Of a DNA stretch of 64,000 bases, positions 52,393-60,773 are shown piece by piece. Position 1 is the first letter of the stretch, and each line of letters begins with the position of its first letter. Made by a program: the position numbers and the translations under genes. The notes below the pieces were generated by a model. That model did not search any database. It was not told where the DNA came from and saw only the letters and a list, made by a program, of their open reading frames with translations. This DNA is from Microbacterium sp. M28 (GTDB lineage Bacteria; Actinomycetota; Actinomycetes; Actinomycetales; Microbacteriaceae): contig NZ_CP107546.1 in NCBI RefSeq assembly GCF_025836995.1, forward strand, positions 2,170,001 through 2,234,000, read 5' to 3'.

Positions 52393-53427
52393 CTACGCGT
52401 CTCCGCCGAACATGCTCGTGACGGAACCGTCCTCGAACACCTCGCGGATGGCGCGTGCCAGCAGCGGAGCGATCGGCAGGATCGTGAGGTTCTCCCAGCG
52501 GCGCGACTCGGTGAGCGGGATCGTGTCGGTGACGACGACCTCGTCGATCGACGAGTCCTGCAGGCGCTCGTTCGCCGGGTCGCTGAAGATCGCGTGGGTC
52601 GCCGCGACGATGACGCGGTGCGCGCCGTTGGCCTTCAGCGCCTGGGCGGCCTTGACGATCGTGCCGCCGGTGTCGATCATGTCATCGACGAGCAGGCAGG
52701 TGCGGCCCTCGACCGTGCCGACGATCTCGTGCACGGAGACCTGGTTCGCGACCTTCGGGTCGCGACGCTTGTGGATGATCGCGAGCGGGGCGCCGAGGCT
52801 GTCCGACCACGTGTCCGCCACGCGCACACGGCCCATGTCCGGGGAGACGACCGTGAGGATCTCCCGATCCGCGGGGCTCAGGGTGCGCTCGAAGTAGTCC
52901 AGCAGGACAGGCTTGGCGAACAGGTGGTCCACTGGCCCGTCGAAGAAGCCCTGGATCTGCGCGGCGTGCAGATCGACGCTCATCACGCGGTCGGCGCCTG
53001 CGGTCTTGAGCAGGTCGGCGACCAGGCGGGCGCTGATCGGCTCGCGGCCTCGGCCCTTCTTGTCCTGGCGGGAGTAGGGGTAGTACGGCGCGACGACCGT
53101 GATCCGCTTCGCCGACGCGCGCTTGGCCGCGTCGATCATGATGAGCGTCTCCATGAGCCACTCGTTGACCGGCTCGCCGAAGGTCTGGACGAGGAACAGG
53201 TCGCAACCGCGGATCGACACCTCGAAGCGCGAGTAGATCTCACCCGACGCGAACGTGCGGTGCTCGGTCGGTGCGAGTTCGGTGCCCAGCGCCTCGGCCA
53301 CAGCGCGGGTCAGTTCGGGGTGCGAACGCCCGCCTGCGACGACGAGCCGCTTCTTCGTCTTGGCGACGAGTCCCGGCGCGATGCCGTTGTCCCGATCCAG
53401 TTCAACGGTCTTCTTCTTGCGCGCCAT
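52393..53427 (-). CDS. prs: Ribose-phosphate pyrophosphokinase
   Basis: 344 residues with a Lys-rich start (MARKKKTVELDR), slightly longer than the usual 310-325. Motifs: EIYSRFEVSIRGCDLFLVQ, YYPYSRQDKKGRGREPISAR (flexible loop), VSVDLHAAQIQGFFDGPVD and the PRPP loop LLVDDMIDTGGTI. It makes PRPP from ribose-5-phosphate and ATP for nucleotide, His and Trp synthesis. The start overlaps the glmU end by 26 bp, so translation is coupled. Confidence 0.95.
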   Translation of the reverse strand: MARKKKTVELDRDNGIAPGLVAKTKKRLVVAGGRSHPELTRAVAEALGTELAPTEHRTFASGEIYSRFEVSIRGCDLFLVQTFGEPVNEWLMETLIMIDAAKRASAKRITVVAPYYPYSRQDKKGRGREPISARLVADLLKTAGADRVMSVDLHAAQIQGFFDGPVDHLFAKPVLLDYFERTLSPADREILTVVSPDMGRVRVADTWSDSLGAPLAIIHKRRDPKVANQVSVHEIVGTVEGRTCLLVDDMIDTGGTIVKAAQALKANGAHRVIVAATHAIFSDPANERLQDSSIDEVVVTDTIPLTESRRWENLTILPIAPLLARAIREVFEDGSVTSMFGGDA

Positions 53428-54865
53428 CGCCTGCCTTCTCTGCCGCATCGTGTGCTCGGGACGCCGCTTGCGCAGCGCCGGTTCCCGCCCTGTTCTTCTC
53501 GACCCACCCCTCGATGTTGCGCTGAGGGGCGACGCTCATGGCCAGGGCACCCGCCGGGACGTCCTTGCGGACGACGGCACCGGCTCCGGTCTTCGCTCCA
53601 GCTCCCAGCCTAACGGGCGCGACGAGCACCGTGTGCGAGCCGGTGTGCACCTCGTCCTCGATCTCGGTGCGGTGCTTGTTCACGTCGTCGTAGTTCGCGG
53701 TGATCGTGCTCGCGCCCAGGTTGACGCCTCGGCCGATCGTGGCATCGCCCACATACGACAGATGCGGGACCTTGCTGCCCTCGCCGATCTGCGCGTTCTT
53801 GGTCTCGACATAGGCGCCGATCTTGCCCTTCGCGCCGAGTACGGTGCCCGGTCGCAGGAACGAGAACGGCCCGACGGTGGCGCCCGCGCCGATGACGGCC
53901 AGGTTCGCGTCGGTGCGCTTGACGACGGCGTCCTCGCCGACCTCGCAGTCCACGAGCGTCGTGTCAGGGCCGACGGTCGCTCCGGCTGCGATGACGGTGG
54001 CACCGAGGATCTGCGTGTGCGGCAGCACGGTGACGTCCGCCGCGAGCTTCGCGTCGTCGTCGATCCACGTGGTCGCCGGGTCGATGATCGTGACGCCCTC
54101 GAGCTGCCACCGGCGGACGATGCGCCGGTTGAGGAGTCGGCCGACCTCGGCCAGCTGGGCGCGGTCGTTGACGCCGAAGGTGACGGTGATGTCGGATACG
54201 ACCGATGCGGCGACGCGATCGCCGGCCTGGCGCAGTAGTCCAGGCACGTCGGTGAGGTACTTCTCGCCCTGCGCGTTGTCGACGCCGACCACCGGCAGGT
54301 ACTGGCGCAGAGCCGCTGCGCGGAAGACGTACATGCCCGCGTTGATCTCGTTGACCGCGGCTTCGTCGTCGGTCGCGTCCTTCTGCTCGACGATGCGGTC
54401 GACATCGCCGGCTGCGTCGCGGATGACGCGCCCGTAGCCGGTCGGATCGTCCACGATGGCCGTCATCAGCGTCGCCGCAGCCCCGCTCGACCGGTGCTCC
54501 GCCACGAAGGCGCTGAGCGTCTCGGCGTCGGCGAGCGGGCAGTCGCCGGAGAGGATCAGCACATCGCCGTCGAACCCGGGGATCGCATCCAGCGCGACCT
54601 CGACCGCGCGCCCCGTACCGGGAACATCGTCCTGATCGACGAAAACGGTGTCCGGGTACGCCTCGGCGAGCGCCGCGACCACCTGATCGCGCTCGTGCCG
54701 GACGACGACCTCGATGTGCTCCGCACCGAGACGCGTCGCGGTGGTCAGCACGTGTCCGACCAGAGGGCGCCCTGCGATCGGGTGCAGCACCTTCGGAAGG
54801 CGCGAGCGCATCCGCGTGCCCTGCCCTGCTGCGAGGACGACGATGGCGAGGTTGTTCTGCGTCAT
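53402..54865 (-). CDS. glmU: Bifunctional GlmU (GlcNAc-1-P uridyltransferase/GlcN-1-P acetyltransferase)
   Basis: 487 residues. The N-terminal uridyltransferase has LAAGQGTRMRSRLPKVLHPI and DVPGTGRAV; the C-terminal left-handed beta helix has hexapeptide repeats and catalytic YVETKNAQIGEGSKVPHLSY and GASTITANYDDVNKHRT. It makes UDP-GlcNAc for cell wall synthesis. The C-terminus carries a low-complexity Ala/Gly/Glu tail. The ATG at 54865 lies one nucleotide after the 3' end of a tRNA-Gln gene; no other start fits, since the P-loop begins by residue 6. Confidence 0.95.
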   Translation of the reverse strand: MTQNNLAIVVLAAGQGTRMRSRLPKVLHPIAGRPLVGHVLTTATRLGAEHIEVVVRHERDQVVAALAEAYPDTVFVDQDDVPGTGRAVEVALDAIPGFDGDVLILSGDCPLADAETLSAFVAEHRSSGAAATLMTAIVDDPTGYGRVIRDAAGDVDRIVEQKDATDDEAAVNEINAGMYVFRAAALRQYLPVVGVDNAQGEKYLTDVPGLLRQAGDRVAASVVSDITVTFGVNDRAQLAEVGRLLNRRIVRRWQLEGVTIIDPATTWIDDDAKLAADVTVLPHTQILGATVIAAGATVGPDTTLVDCEVGEDAVVKRTDANLAVIGAGATVGPFSFLRPGTVLGAKGKIGAYVETKNAQIGEGSKVPHLSYVGDATIGRGVNLGASTITANYDDVNKHRTEIEDEVHTGSHTVLVAPVRLGAGAKTGAGAVVRKDVPAGALAMSVAPQRNIEGWVEKNRAGTGAAQAASRAHDAAEKAGDGAQEEDR

Positions 54866-54866
54866 G

Positions 54867-54938
54867 CTCCGCCGCCAGGACTCGAACCTGAACCTCACAG
54901 CTCCAAAGGCTGTCGTGCTGCCATTACACCACGGCGGA
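54867..54938 (-). tRNA. tRNA-Gln (anticodon UUG)
   Basis: 72 nt, folds as a full cloverleaf: acceptor TCCGCCG with CGGCGGA, D stem GTG/CAC, anticodon stem ACAGC/GCTGT with loop CTTTGGA (anticodon TTG), T loop TTCGAGT, discriminator G. CCA is not encoded. It reads CAA (and CAG by wobble). tRNA-Gln upstream of glmU and prs is a common actinobacterial order. Confidence 0.95.
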
Positions 54939-55059
54939 CCGCGGCCTCCGGAGACGGAGCCGCCCGTCAAGTCTGCCATGCCCGGGCTGGACGACCGGTG
55001 CGCAGGAGTGAAGCTCGGCGCGTCATCCGCCGGAAACACGGCGCTGGGATGCTGGGGCC

Positions 55060-55569
55060 ATGACCGTCACGATCGAGCGGGTGCGAGCATCGACTCCCGC
55101 ACTGGCCGAGTTCATCGCCGCCCATCACGCGGACATGGTCGGCACCGCACCGCCGGAGAGCCAGCATGCGCTGCCGCTGGACGGCCTGCTGGCACCGGCG
55201 ATCCGTCTGTTCACGGCCGTCGAGGCCGGCGCGATCGTGGCGACCGGTGCCCTCGCCGCCGTCGAGGACGGGCACGAGGAGCTCAAGTCGATGCGCACCC
55301 ATCCCGACCTGCGCGGCCGGGGGATCGGCCGGACGATGCTCGCCTTCCTGATCGACGACGCGCGAGGCCGCGGCATCCGCCGGCTGTCGCTGGAGACCGG
55401 TGCTGACGACTTCTTCGCCCCGGCGCGGATGATATACACCAGGGCCGGCTTCGTCGAGTGCGACGCCTTCGGCCGGTACTCCCCCGACCCCCTCAGCACG
55501 TTCATGACTCTGGCCCTGGTGCGCAGCGGGTCGGAGCGCGGCACGCGGCGCGGGATAATGAACGGATGA
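55060..55569 (+). CDS. GNAT-family N-acetyltransferase
   Basis: 169 residues. The acetyl-CoA binding motif is MRTHPDLRGRGIGRTMLAF, preceded by the beta strand GAIVATGALAAVEDGHEELK and followed by LSLETGADDFFAPARMIYTRAGF, typical of small YhfO/ElaA-like acetyltransferases. The substrate is not known. The stop overlaps the ATG of the MarR-type regulator (ATGA), so the two are probably co-expressed. Confidence 0.85.
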   Translation: MTVTIERVRASTPALAEFIAAHHADMVGTAPPESQHALPLDGLLAPAIRLFTAVEAGAIVATGALAAVEDGHEELKSMRTHPDLRGRGIGRTMLAFLIDDARGRGIRRLSLETGADDFFAPARMIYTRAGFVECDAFGRYSPDPLSTFMTLALVRSGSERGTRRGIMNG

Positions 55570-56060
55570 GCGAGGCGGATGAGGTCGACCGGATCGTCGA
55601 GGCGTGGAACGTGCAGCGCCCCGATCTCGACTTCGCGCCGCTCGAGGTGCTCTCGCGCATGGATCGCCTCACGCGTCTGCTGGATCGGGCGCGGCGAGAG
55701 GTGTTCCGCCGCAGCGAGCTCGAGTCCTGGGAGTGGGACGTGCTGTCCGCACTTCGCCGCTCGGGCGACCCGTTCCAGCTGAGCCCGAAGCAGCTGCTGC
55801 AGCAGACCCTGGTCTCCAGCGGGACCATGACCAACCGGATCGACAGGCTCGTGGCGCGGCGGCTCGTCCGGCGCGAGGCGGATCCGGGCGACGGCCGCAG
55901 CATCCTGGTCACCCTGACGGAGGACGGCCGCACCCGGGTGGATGCGGCCATCACCCGACTCGTCGATGTGGAAGCCGATCTGCTCCAGGCACTCTCGCGC
56001 AGCGACCGGGACCGGATGGCCGCGCTGCTGCGCAAGCTGAGCCTGAGCTTCGACGCCTGA
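55566..56060 (+). CDS. MarR-family transcriptional regulator
   Basis: 164 residues. Winged helix-turn-helix with LSPKQLLQQTLVSSGTMTNRIDRLVARRLVRREADPGDGRS; the DPGDGRS wing is the MarR hallmark. N- and C-terminal helices for dimerisation flank it. It is coupled to the GNAT gene and convergent with the oxidoreductase gene 2 bp away. Ligand and targets unknown. Confidence 0.9.
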   Translation: MSEADEVDRIVEAWNVQRPDLDFAPLEVLSRMDRLTRLLDRARREVFRRSELESWEWDVLSALRRSGDPFQLSPKQLLQQTLVSSGTMTNRIDRLVARRLVRREADPGDGRSILVTLTEDGRTRVDAAITRLVDVEADLLQALSRSDRDRMAALLRKLSLSFDA

Positions 56061-56062
56061 GG

Positions 56063-57004
56063 TCAGAGCTCGGGGTCGACGATCACGGCCGCTTTGCCGG
56101 TGACGCGTCCTGATTCGACCCGCTCGTGCGCCGCGGACAGCTCCTCGAGCGCGAACGTCGAATCCAGGTGGACCGTCGCCGCGCCGGCATCCGCGAGCGC
56201 GGCGATCTCGGCCAGCTGCGCGCCGTCCGCGTGCACGAGGATACGCGCGACGGGAGCGGCGCCCCATGCCGCGAGCTGGTCCCGCTGCGGGTCGGACAGA
56301 CCGGTGATCGTGATCACCGCGGTCGCGTCTCCTACCGCCCCGTGCGGGGGCAGGGTATCGTCGACCGTGATGATCACGGCATCCACGCGCGGCACGACGG
56401 CCAGGCGCTCCGCGTCCCGGTAGTCGATCACCTCGTCGGCTCCCCAGGAGCGGACCAGGTCGTGCTTGGCCGTGCTCGCCGTGGCGATGACGTGGGCGCC
56501 ACGGGCCTTCGCGAGCTGGATCGCGAGGTGGCCGACGCCACCGGAGCCTCCGAGCACCAGGACCCGATGACCGGCGACGACGCCCGCCGCCTCGAGGGCC
56601 TGCCAGGCGGTCAACGCGACCAGTGGCGCGGCGCCCGCCTGCGCCGTGCTCCACGACGCCGGTGCGGACGCGAGGTCTGCGGCGGCGACGATCGCGTAAT
56701 CCGCCAGCGTGTGCGCTGCGGAGGGGAAGGCCGCGAGGGCGAAGACGCGATCGCCCGTGGTCCAGCGCCCGGCGCCCTCACCGACCTCGCTCACGACGCC
56801 GGCGACGTCCCATCCCGGCCGGTCGGAGTACTCGATGGGCCCGAAGTCGGTCGCGGCCGCGCGGATCTTGACATCGACGGGATTGATCCCGACCGCGCCC
56901 ACCCTGACGACGACCTCTCCAGCGCCGGGTCGCGGGATCTCGGCCTCGACGAGGGAGACGACCTCTGCGGCCTGACCTGCACCGGAGTACTTCACTGAGC
57001 GCAT
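56063..57004 (-). CDS. Zinc-free NADP-dependent alcohol dehydrogenase/quinone oxidoreductase-like protein
   Basis: 313 residues, medium-chain dehydrogenase fold. The N-terminal GroES-like domain has GAVGINPVDVKIR and GWDVAGVVSEVGEG; the nucleotide domain has VLVLGGSGGVGHLAIQLAKARGA. Zinc ligands of classical ADH are absent, as in quinone oxidoreductases. AAAGG lies 8 nt before the ATG. It is divergent from the GlxA-type regulator, which is a likely controller. Confidence 0.87.
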   Translation of the reverse strand: MRSVKYSGAGQAAEVVSLVEAEIPRPGAGEVVVRVGAVGINPVDVKIRAAATDFGPIEYSDRPGWDVAGVVSEVGEGAGRWTTGDRVFALAAFPSAAHTLADYAIVAAADLASAPASWSTAQAGAAPLVALTAWQALEAAGVVAGHRVLVLGGSGGVGHLAIQLAKARGAHVIATASTAKHDLVRSWGADEVIDYRDAERLAVVPRVDAVIITVDDTLPPHGAVGDATAVITITGLSDPQRDQLAAWGAAPVARILVHADGAQLAEIAALADAGAATVHLDSTFALEELSAAHERVESGRVTGKAAVIVDPEL

Positions 57005-57089
57005 GTGCGCACCTTTCTGTCGTGCGGCCCACCCGGCCGTACGACCCAGCCTGGCGTGCGATCCGCCGGCGCGACAGTGGCCGGATAGA

Positions 57090-57108
57090 CAAGATATGTC
57101 AAGATATG
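57090..57108. promoter_or_regulatory. Direct repeat upstream of GlxA-type regulator gene
   Basis: CAAGATATG occurs twice with a 10-bp period (57090-57098 and 57100-57108); the second copy contains the first possible ATG. An AT-rich island in a G+C-rich gap between divergent genes suggests an operator or promoter. Confidence 0.35.
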
Positions 57109-58044
57109 GCCATGCATCATGTGGTCGTCGTCGCGCTACCAGGAGTCTTCCCCTACGAGCTGGGGATCCCGGCCCGGTTCTTCCGCGCCGCGCATCGCGA
57201 CGGCGAGGCGCTGTACTCCGTCACCACCTGCACGCTCGACGGTCGACCCGTGCGCACGAACAGCGATTTCTCGGTCGCCCCTGAGGCCGACCGCGATGCG
57301 CTACGCGTCGCGGACACGATCGTCGTTCCGCCCTGGAGCGCTGCGGAGACCTCCGGCGACCCGATCGGGCTCGCGGAGTTCGCCGACCGCCGCATCGTGA
57401 GCTTCTGCACCGGCGCGTTCACCGTCGCCGCGTCAGGCCTGCTCGACGGGAAGGACGCCACGACGCACTGGTGCGCCTCCGCCGAGTTCGAGCGACGGTT
57501 CCCGCAGGTGCGCCTGCGCCAGGACGAGTTGTTCGTCGACACCGGCGGCGTCCTCACCGCCGCCGGTGCATCCGCCGCGATCGACGCGACGATGCATCTG
57601 ATCGCAAGCGATCACGGTGCGTCCATCGCGGCGACCGTCTCGCAGGTCACTCTCGCCGCGCCGCACCGCGGCGGGGGTCAGCGCCAGTTCGTCGCCAGGC
57701 CCTCCGTCATCGGCGGAACGGGATCCGCGAGCGACATCCAGTCCTGGCTGCTGGCGCGCATCGACGAGCCGCTCTCGCTCGGCGCGGTGGCCGACGCCTT
57801 CGGGATGAGCGTGCGCACACTCACGCGGCGCTTCCGTGCCGAGACGGGGCGGACCGTCGGCGACTGGTTCGCGGATGCACGCGTGGACCGGGCGAGGGAG
57901 CTGCTGGAGACGACCGATCTGCTGGTCGACGACGTCGCGAACCGCTCGGGGTTCGGCACCGGAGCCGCGCTGCGCAAGCACTTCCGCGATCGGATCGGAC
58001 TGTCGCCGCAGCAGTACCGCTCCCGCTTCAGCCGCGCCGCGTAG
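57106..58044 (+). CDS. GlxA-family regulator (DJ-1/PfpI domain + AraC HTH)
   Basis: 312 residues from ATG 57106 (a second ATG at 57112 is equally possible). The N-terminal DJ-1/PfpI-like domain (about 1-170) has the nucleophile-elbow cysteine in VSFCTGAFTVAASGLLDG and the conserved TTHWCASAEFERRFP. The C-terminal AraC DNA-binding domain (about 210-310) has LGAVADAFGMSVRTLTRRF and DVANRSGFGTGAALRKHFRDRIGLSP. Such regulators usually act near their own gene; the divergent oxidoreductase is the natural target. Confidence 0.88.
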   Translation: MAMHHVVVVALPGVFPYELGIPARFFRAAHRDGEALYSVTTCTLDGRPVRTNSDFSVAPEADRDALRVADTIVVPPWSAAETSGDPIGLAEFADRRIVSFCTGAFTVAASGLLDGKDATTHWCASAEFERRFPQVRLRQDELFVDTGGVLTAAGASAAIDATMHLIASDHGASIAATVSQVTLAAPHRGGGQRQFVARPSVIGGTGSASDIQSWLLARIDEPLSLGAVADAFGMSVRTLTRRFRAETGRTVGDWFADARVDRARELLETTDLLVDDVANRSGFGTGAALRKHFRDRIGLSPQQYRSRFSRAA

Positions 58045-58047
58045 GCT
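58042..58047 (+). promoter_or_regulatory. Likely -10 element (leaderless) for RluA-type gene
   Basis: TAGGCT, then 7 nt, then ATG at 58055, overlapping the preceding stop codon. Confidence 0.45.
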
Positions 58048-58054
58048 TGATCGA

Positions 58055-58966
58055 ATGGCCATGCTCTCCCCTCTGCCGCCGCGCGACGGCGTCGGCGCGA
58101 CGCGGTTGCACGTGCCGCTGCACGGCGAGTGGCCGACGATCTCGGCGTACATGGTCGAACGCTTCCATCACCTCGAATCCGGTGAGCTGCTGGCTCGCTT
58201 CGATCGCGGTGAGATCATCGCCCGTGACGGCAGCGCCGTCCCGCTGGACGCCCCGCTCGGTGCACAGGAGTTCGTCTGGTACTACCGCGAGCCGCCGGTG
58301 GAGACCGACATCCCGTTCGACATCGACGTGCTGCACGAGGACCGCGACCTCGTCGTGATCGACAAGCCGCACTTCCTGCCGAGCACGCCGGGCGGCAAGT
58401 ACCTGCAGAGCTCCGCGCTGGTGAGGCTGCGCCGCCTGCTCGGCAATGACGAGCTCACACCGATCCATCGCCTGGACCGCGCCACGGCCGGTCTGCTGAT
58501 GTTCTCCGCCCGCCCGTCGACGCGCGGCGCCTATCAGCTCCTGTTGCAGAACCGCCGTGTCGAGAAGGTCTACGAGGCGGTCTCGGCTCGACCGGCCGAT
58601 CTGCCGGCCTTCCCGCTGGTCCACCGCAATCACATCGTCAAGGAACGCGGGCACGTGTGCGTGCGCGTGGATGCCGCGCGCGAGCCGAACTCCGAGACGC
58701 TGATCGAGCTGCTGTCCACCGACGAGCAGGTTGTGCACACCCTGCTGCGGCCGCACACGGGCAAGATGCACCAGCTGCGCGTGCATCTTGCGGCGCTCGG
58801 CATGGGCATCCTGCACGACGGGTTCTACCCCGACCTGCTGCCGGAGGCGCCGGACGATTTCGAACGGCCGCTGCAGCTGCTGGCCCGGGAGCTGCGGTTC
58901 ATCGATCCGCTCAGCGGCGCCGAGCGCGAGTTCCGCACCCGGCGCACGCTGGCCTTCGCCCCCTGA
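58055..58966 (+). CDS. RluA-family pseudouridine synthase
   Basis: 303 residues. The catalytic motif is PIHRLDRATAGLLMFSA with the nucleophilic Asp; VIDKPHFLPSTPGG and GKMHQLRVHLAALGMGILHD are the flanking family motifs. A roughly 75-residue N-terminal extension, in place of a full S4 domain, is typical of the actinobacterial members. It isomerises uridines in rRNA or tRNA; the site cannot be told by eye. Confidence 0.9.
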   Translation: MAMLSPLPPRDGVGATRLHVPLHGEWPTISAYMVERFHHLESGELLARFDRGEIIARDGSAVPLDAPLGAQEFVWYYREPPVETDIPFDIDVLHEDRDLVVIDKPHFLPSTPGGKYLQSSALVRLRRLLGNDELTPIHRLDRATAGLLMFSARPSTRGAYQLLLQNRRVEKVYEAVSARPADLPAFPLVHRNHIVKERGHVCVRVDAAREPNSETLIELLSTDEQVVHTLLRPHTGKMHQLRVHLAALGMGILHDGFYPDLLPEAPDDFERPLQLLARELRFIDPLSGAEREFRTRRTLAFAP

Positions 58967-58981
58967 CCGTACGCGGGGACG

Positions 58982-59641
58982 CTATCGGCGCATCACCTTG
59001 CGGGCGAGCCAGGTGCCGAGCGTCTGCGCGAGGTGCACGAACACCACGATGAGGACGATCGCCGCCCACATGACGATCGGTTCGAACTGGCGGAAACCGT
59101 AGACCTGAGCGAATCCACCCAGCCCTCCGGCTCCGATCAGCAACGTCATGGCGCTCATGTCGATGATCGCCACGATGATGAACGTGTACCCGAGGATGAG
59201 CGGTCCGAGCGCCTCTGGGATCACGACCGAGAAGAGGATGCGCCACGGCCCTGCGCCCATCGATCGAGCCGCCTCGATCACACCGGGGTTCACACCCACG
59301 AGGTGCTGCTCGACGATGCGGCCGATCGCGAACGACGCGGCCAAGGACAGGGCGAACACGCCGGCGTTGATGCCGATGCCCGTGCCGATCACCGCACGGA
59401 TCAGCGGCTGCGCCACAGCGATGAAGATCACGAACGGGATCGGGCGGAAGAAGTTGACGAGGAAGTTCAGCAGCGCGGCCACGACCCGATTGGGCATCAG
59501 TCCACCGCTACGGGTGACGTACAGCCCCATGCCGATCACGCCGCCGAGAATGCCTCCGAAGAACAGAGTGAGCGCGACCATGTAGAGCGTCTCGCCCGCG
59601 GCCAGCCAGAAGTCGGGCAGGAGTTCGAGGAACCGATCCAT
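58982..59641 (-). CDS. metI: Methionine ABC transporter permease
   Basis: 219 residues with five helices of the MetI type. The coupling loop EAARSMGAGPWRILFSVVIPEA (EAA motif) and IIDMSAMTLLIGAGGLGGFA match the methionine group, including the MSAMAG-like stretch. It forms a homodimer with two MetN subunits. The ATG overlaps the metN stop (TGATG). Confidence 0.93.
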   Translation of the reverse strand: MDRFLELLPDFWLAAGETLYMVALTLFFGGILGGVIGMGLYVTRSGGLMPNRVVAALLNFLVNFFRPIPFVIFIAVAQPLIRAVIGTGIGINAGVFALSLAASFAIGRIVEQHLVGVNPGVIEAARSMGAGPWRILFSVVIPEALGPLILGYTFIIVAIIDMSAMTLLIGAGGLGGFAQVYGFRQFEPIVMWAAIVLIVVFVHLAQTLGTWLARKVMRR

Positions 59642-60684
59642 CAGCGCGCCTCCCCTCGGCCGATGCGTGTGACTTCCACGTGGTGGCCGATCTTCGCGAG
59701 GGCCGCGTCGATCGCGGCATCCGATCCGCGGATCGCGAGGGTCAGGTGTCCGAAGGCCCGACCCCGGATGTCGTTGATGCCGCCGTACACGAGCTCGAAG
59801 TCGAGTCCTGCCTCGGCGAGGTCGACGAACACGCTCGCCTGAGAGGAGTCGCCGTCGCGGAACGAGAACGTCACCAGTTCACCGGCGTGCCGGTCGCGCA
59901 GGACGAACAGCTCGCTCGGGGAAGGCACCCCCTTGATGACCGTGCCGACGAAGCGCTGTGAGGCGGGATGCTGCGGCGCGGAGAACACCTCGAACACGTC
60001 GCCCTTCTCGATGACACGGCCGGAGTCCATCACGGCGACCTTGGTCGCGAGGGTCTGGATGACGTCCATCTCATGCGTGATGACGACGATCGTCACGCCC
60101 TGCTCCTCGTTGACCCGCTTGAGCAGCGCGAGCACCTCGTGCGTGGTCTCGGGGTCGAGCGCACTGGTGGCTTCGTCCGCCAGCAGGATCGCCGGACGCG
60201 TCGCCAGGGCGCGCGCGATGCCGACGCGCTGCTTCTGGCCGCCGGAGAGCTGCTCCGGATACGAGTTCGCCCTGTCGCCGAGACCGACGAACGACAGCAG
60301 CTCGGTCACGCGGGCGTCGATGTCCGCCGCGGACCAGCCGGCGAGCTTGAGCGGGAAAGCGACGTTCGCGCGGACGCTCTTGGCCGCGAAGAGGTTGAAC
60401 TGCTGGAAGATCATGCCGATGCCGCTGCGCACACGGCGCAGATCGCGTTCGGGCAGCGCGGTGATCTCCTCGCCGTTCACGACGATCGACCCGCTCGTCG
60501 CCGGTTCGAGAGCATTGATCAGGCGCACGAGCGTCGACTTGCCGGCACCCGAGTAGCCGATGATGCCGAAGACGTCGCCCTTCTCGATGTCGAGCGTGAC
60601 GTCGTCGACGGCGCGGACCTGCGCATCGCCGCCTGCGGGCGACGGATACGCCTTCGAGACGTTCGTGAGGGACACGATCGGCAT
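59641..60684 (-). CDS. metN: Methionine ABC transporter ATP-binding protein
   Basis: 347 residues. Walker A GYSGAGKSTLVRL, signature QLSGGQKQRVGIARAL, Walker B ILLADEATSALDPET, switch His in VVITHEMDVI. The C-terminal 100 residues form the NIL/ACT-like domain (LVTFSFRDGDSSQASVFVDL), which binds methionine and shuts the importer down when cell methionine is high. It follows metQ after a hairpin. Confidence 0.95.
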   Translation of the reverse strand: MPIVSLTNVSKAYPSPAGGDAQVRAVDDVTLDIEKGDVFGIIGYSGAGKSTLVRLINALEPATSGSIVVNGEEITALPERDLRRVRSGIGMIFQQFNLFAAKSVRANVAFPLKLAGWSAADIDARVTELLSFVGLGDRANSYPEQLSGGQKQRVGIARALATRPAILLADEATSALDPETTHEVLALLKRVNEEQGVTIVVITHEMDVIQTLATKVAVMDSGRVIEKGDVFEVFSAPQHPASQRFVGTVIKGVPSPSELFVLRDRHAGELVTFSFRDGDSSQASVFVDLAEAGLDFELVYGGINDIRGRAFGHLTLAIRGSDAAIDAALAKIGHHVEVTRIGRGEAR

Positions 60685-60725
60685 GGGGACTCCGGTTCTG
60701 TGAGGGTGCGGCCGGGGCGAACGAC

Positions 60726-60759
60726 GAATCGGGCGGTGCGTGAAGGCACCGCCCGATTC
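60726..60759 (-). terminator. Hairpin between metQ and metN
   Basis: A perfect 14-bp stem (GAATCGGGCGGTGC) with a 6-nt loop starts 15 nt after the metQ stop and ends 41 nt before metN. Within one operon it likely lowers metNI expression relative to metQ or stabilises the metQ message. Confidence 0.75.
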
Positions 60760-60773
60760 TCTCGCATCTGAGC

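Noticed and set aside
54867..54905. Longer glmU start (in-frame GTG) inside the tRNA gene
   Set aside because: Translation would have to run through a folded tRNA acceptor and T arm, and the extra residues (VRFRFESWRRS) match nothing in GlmU.
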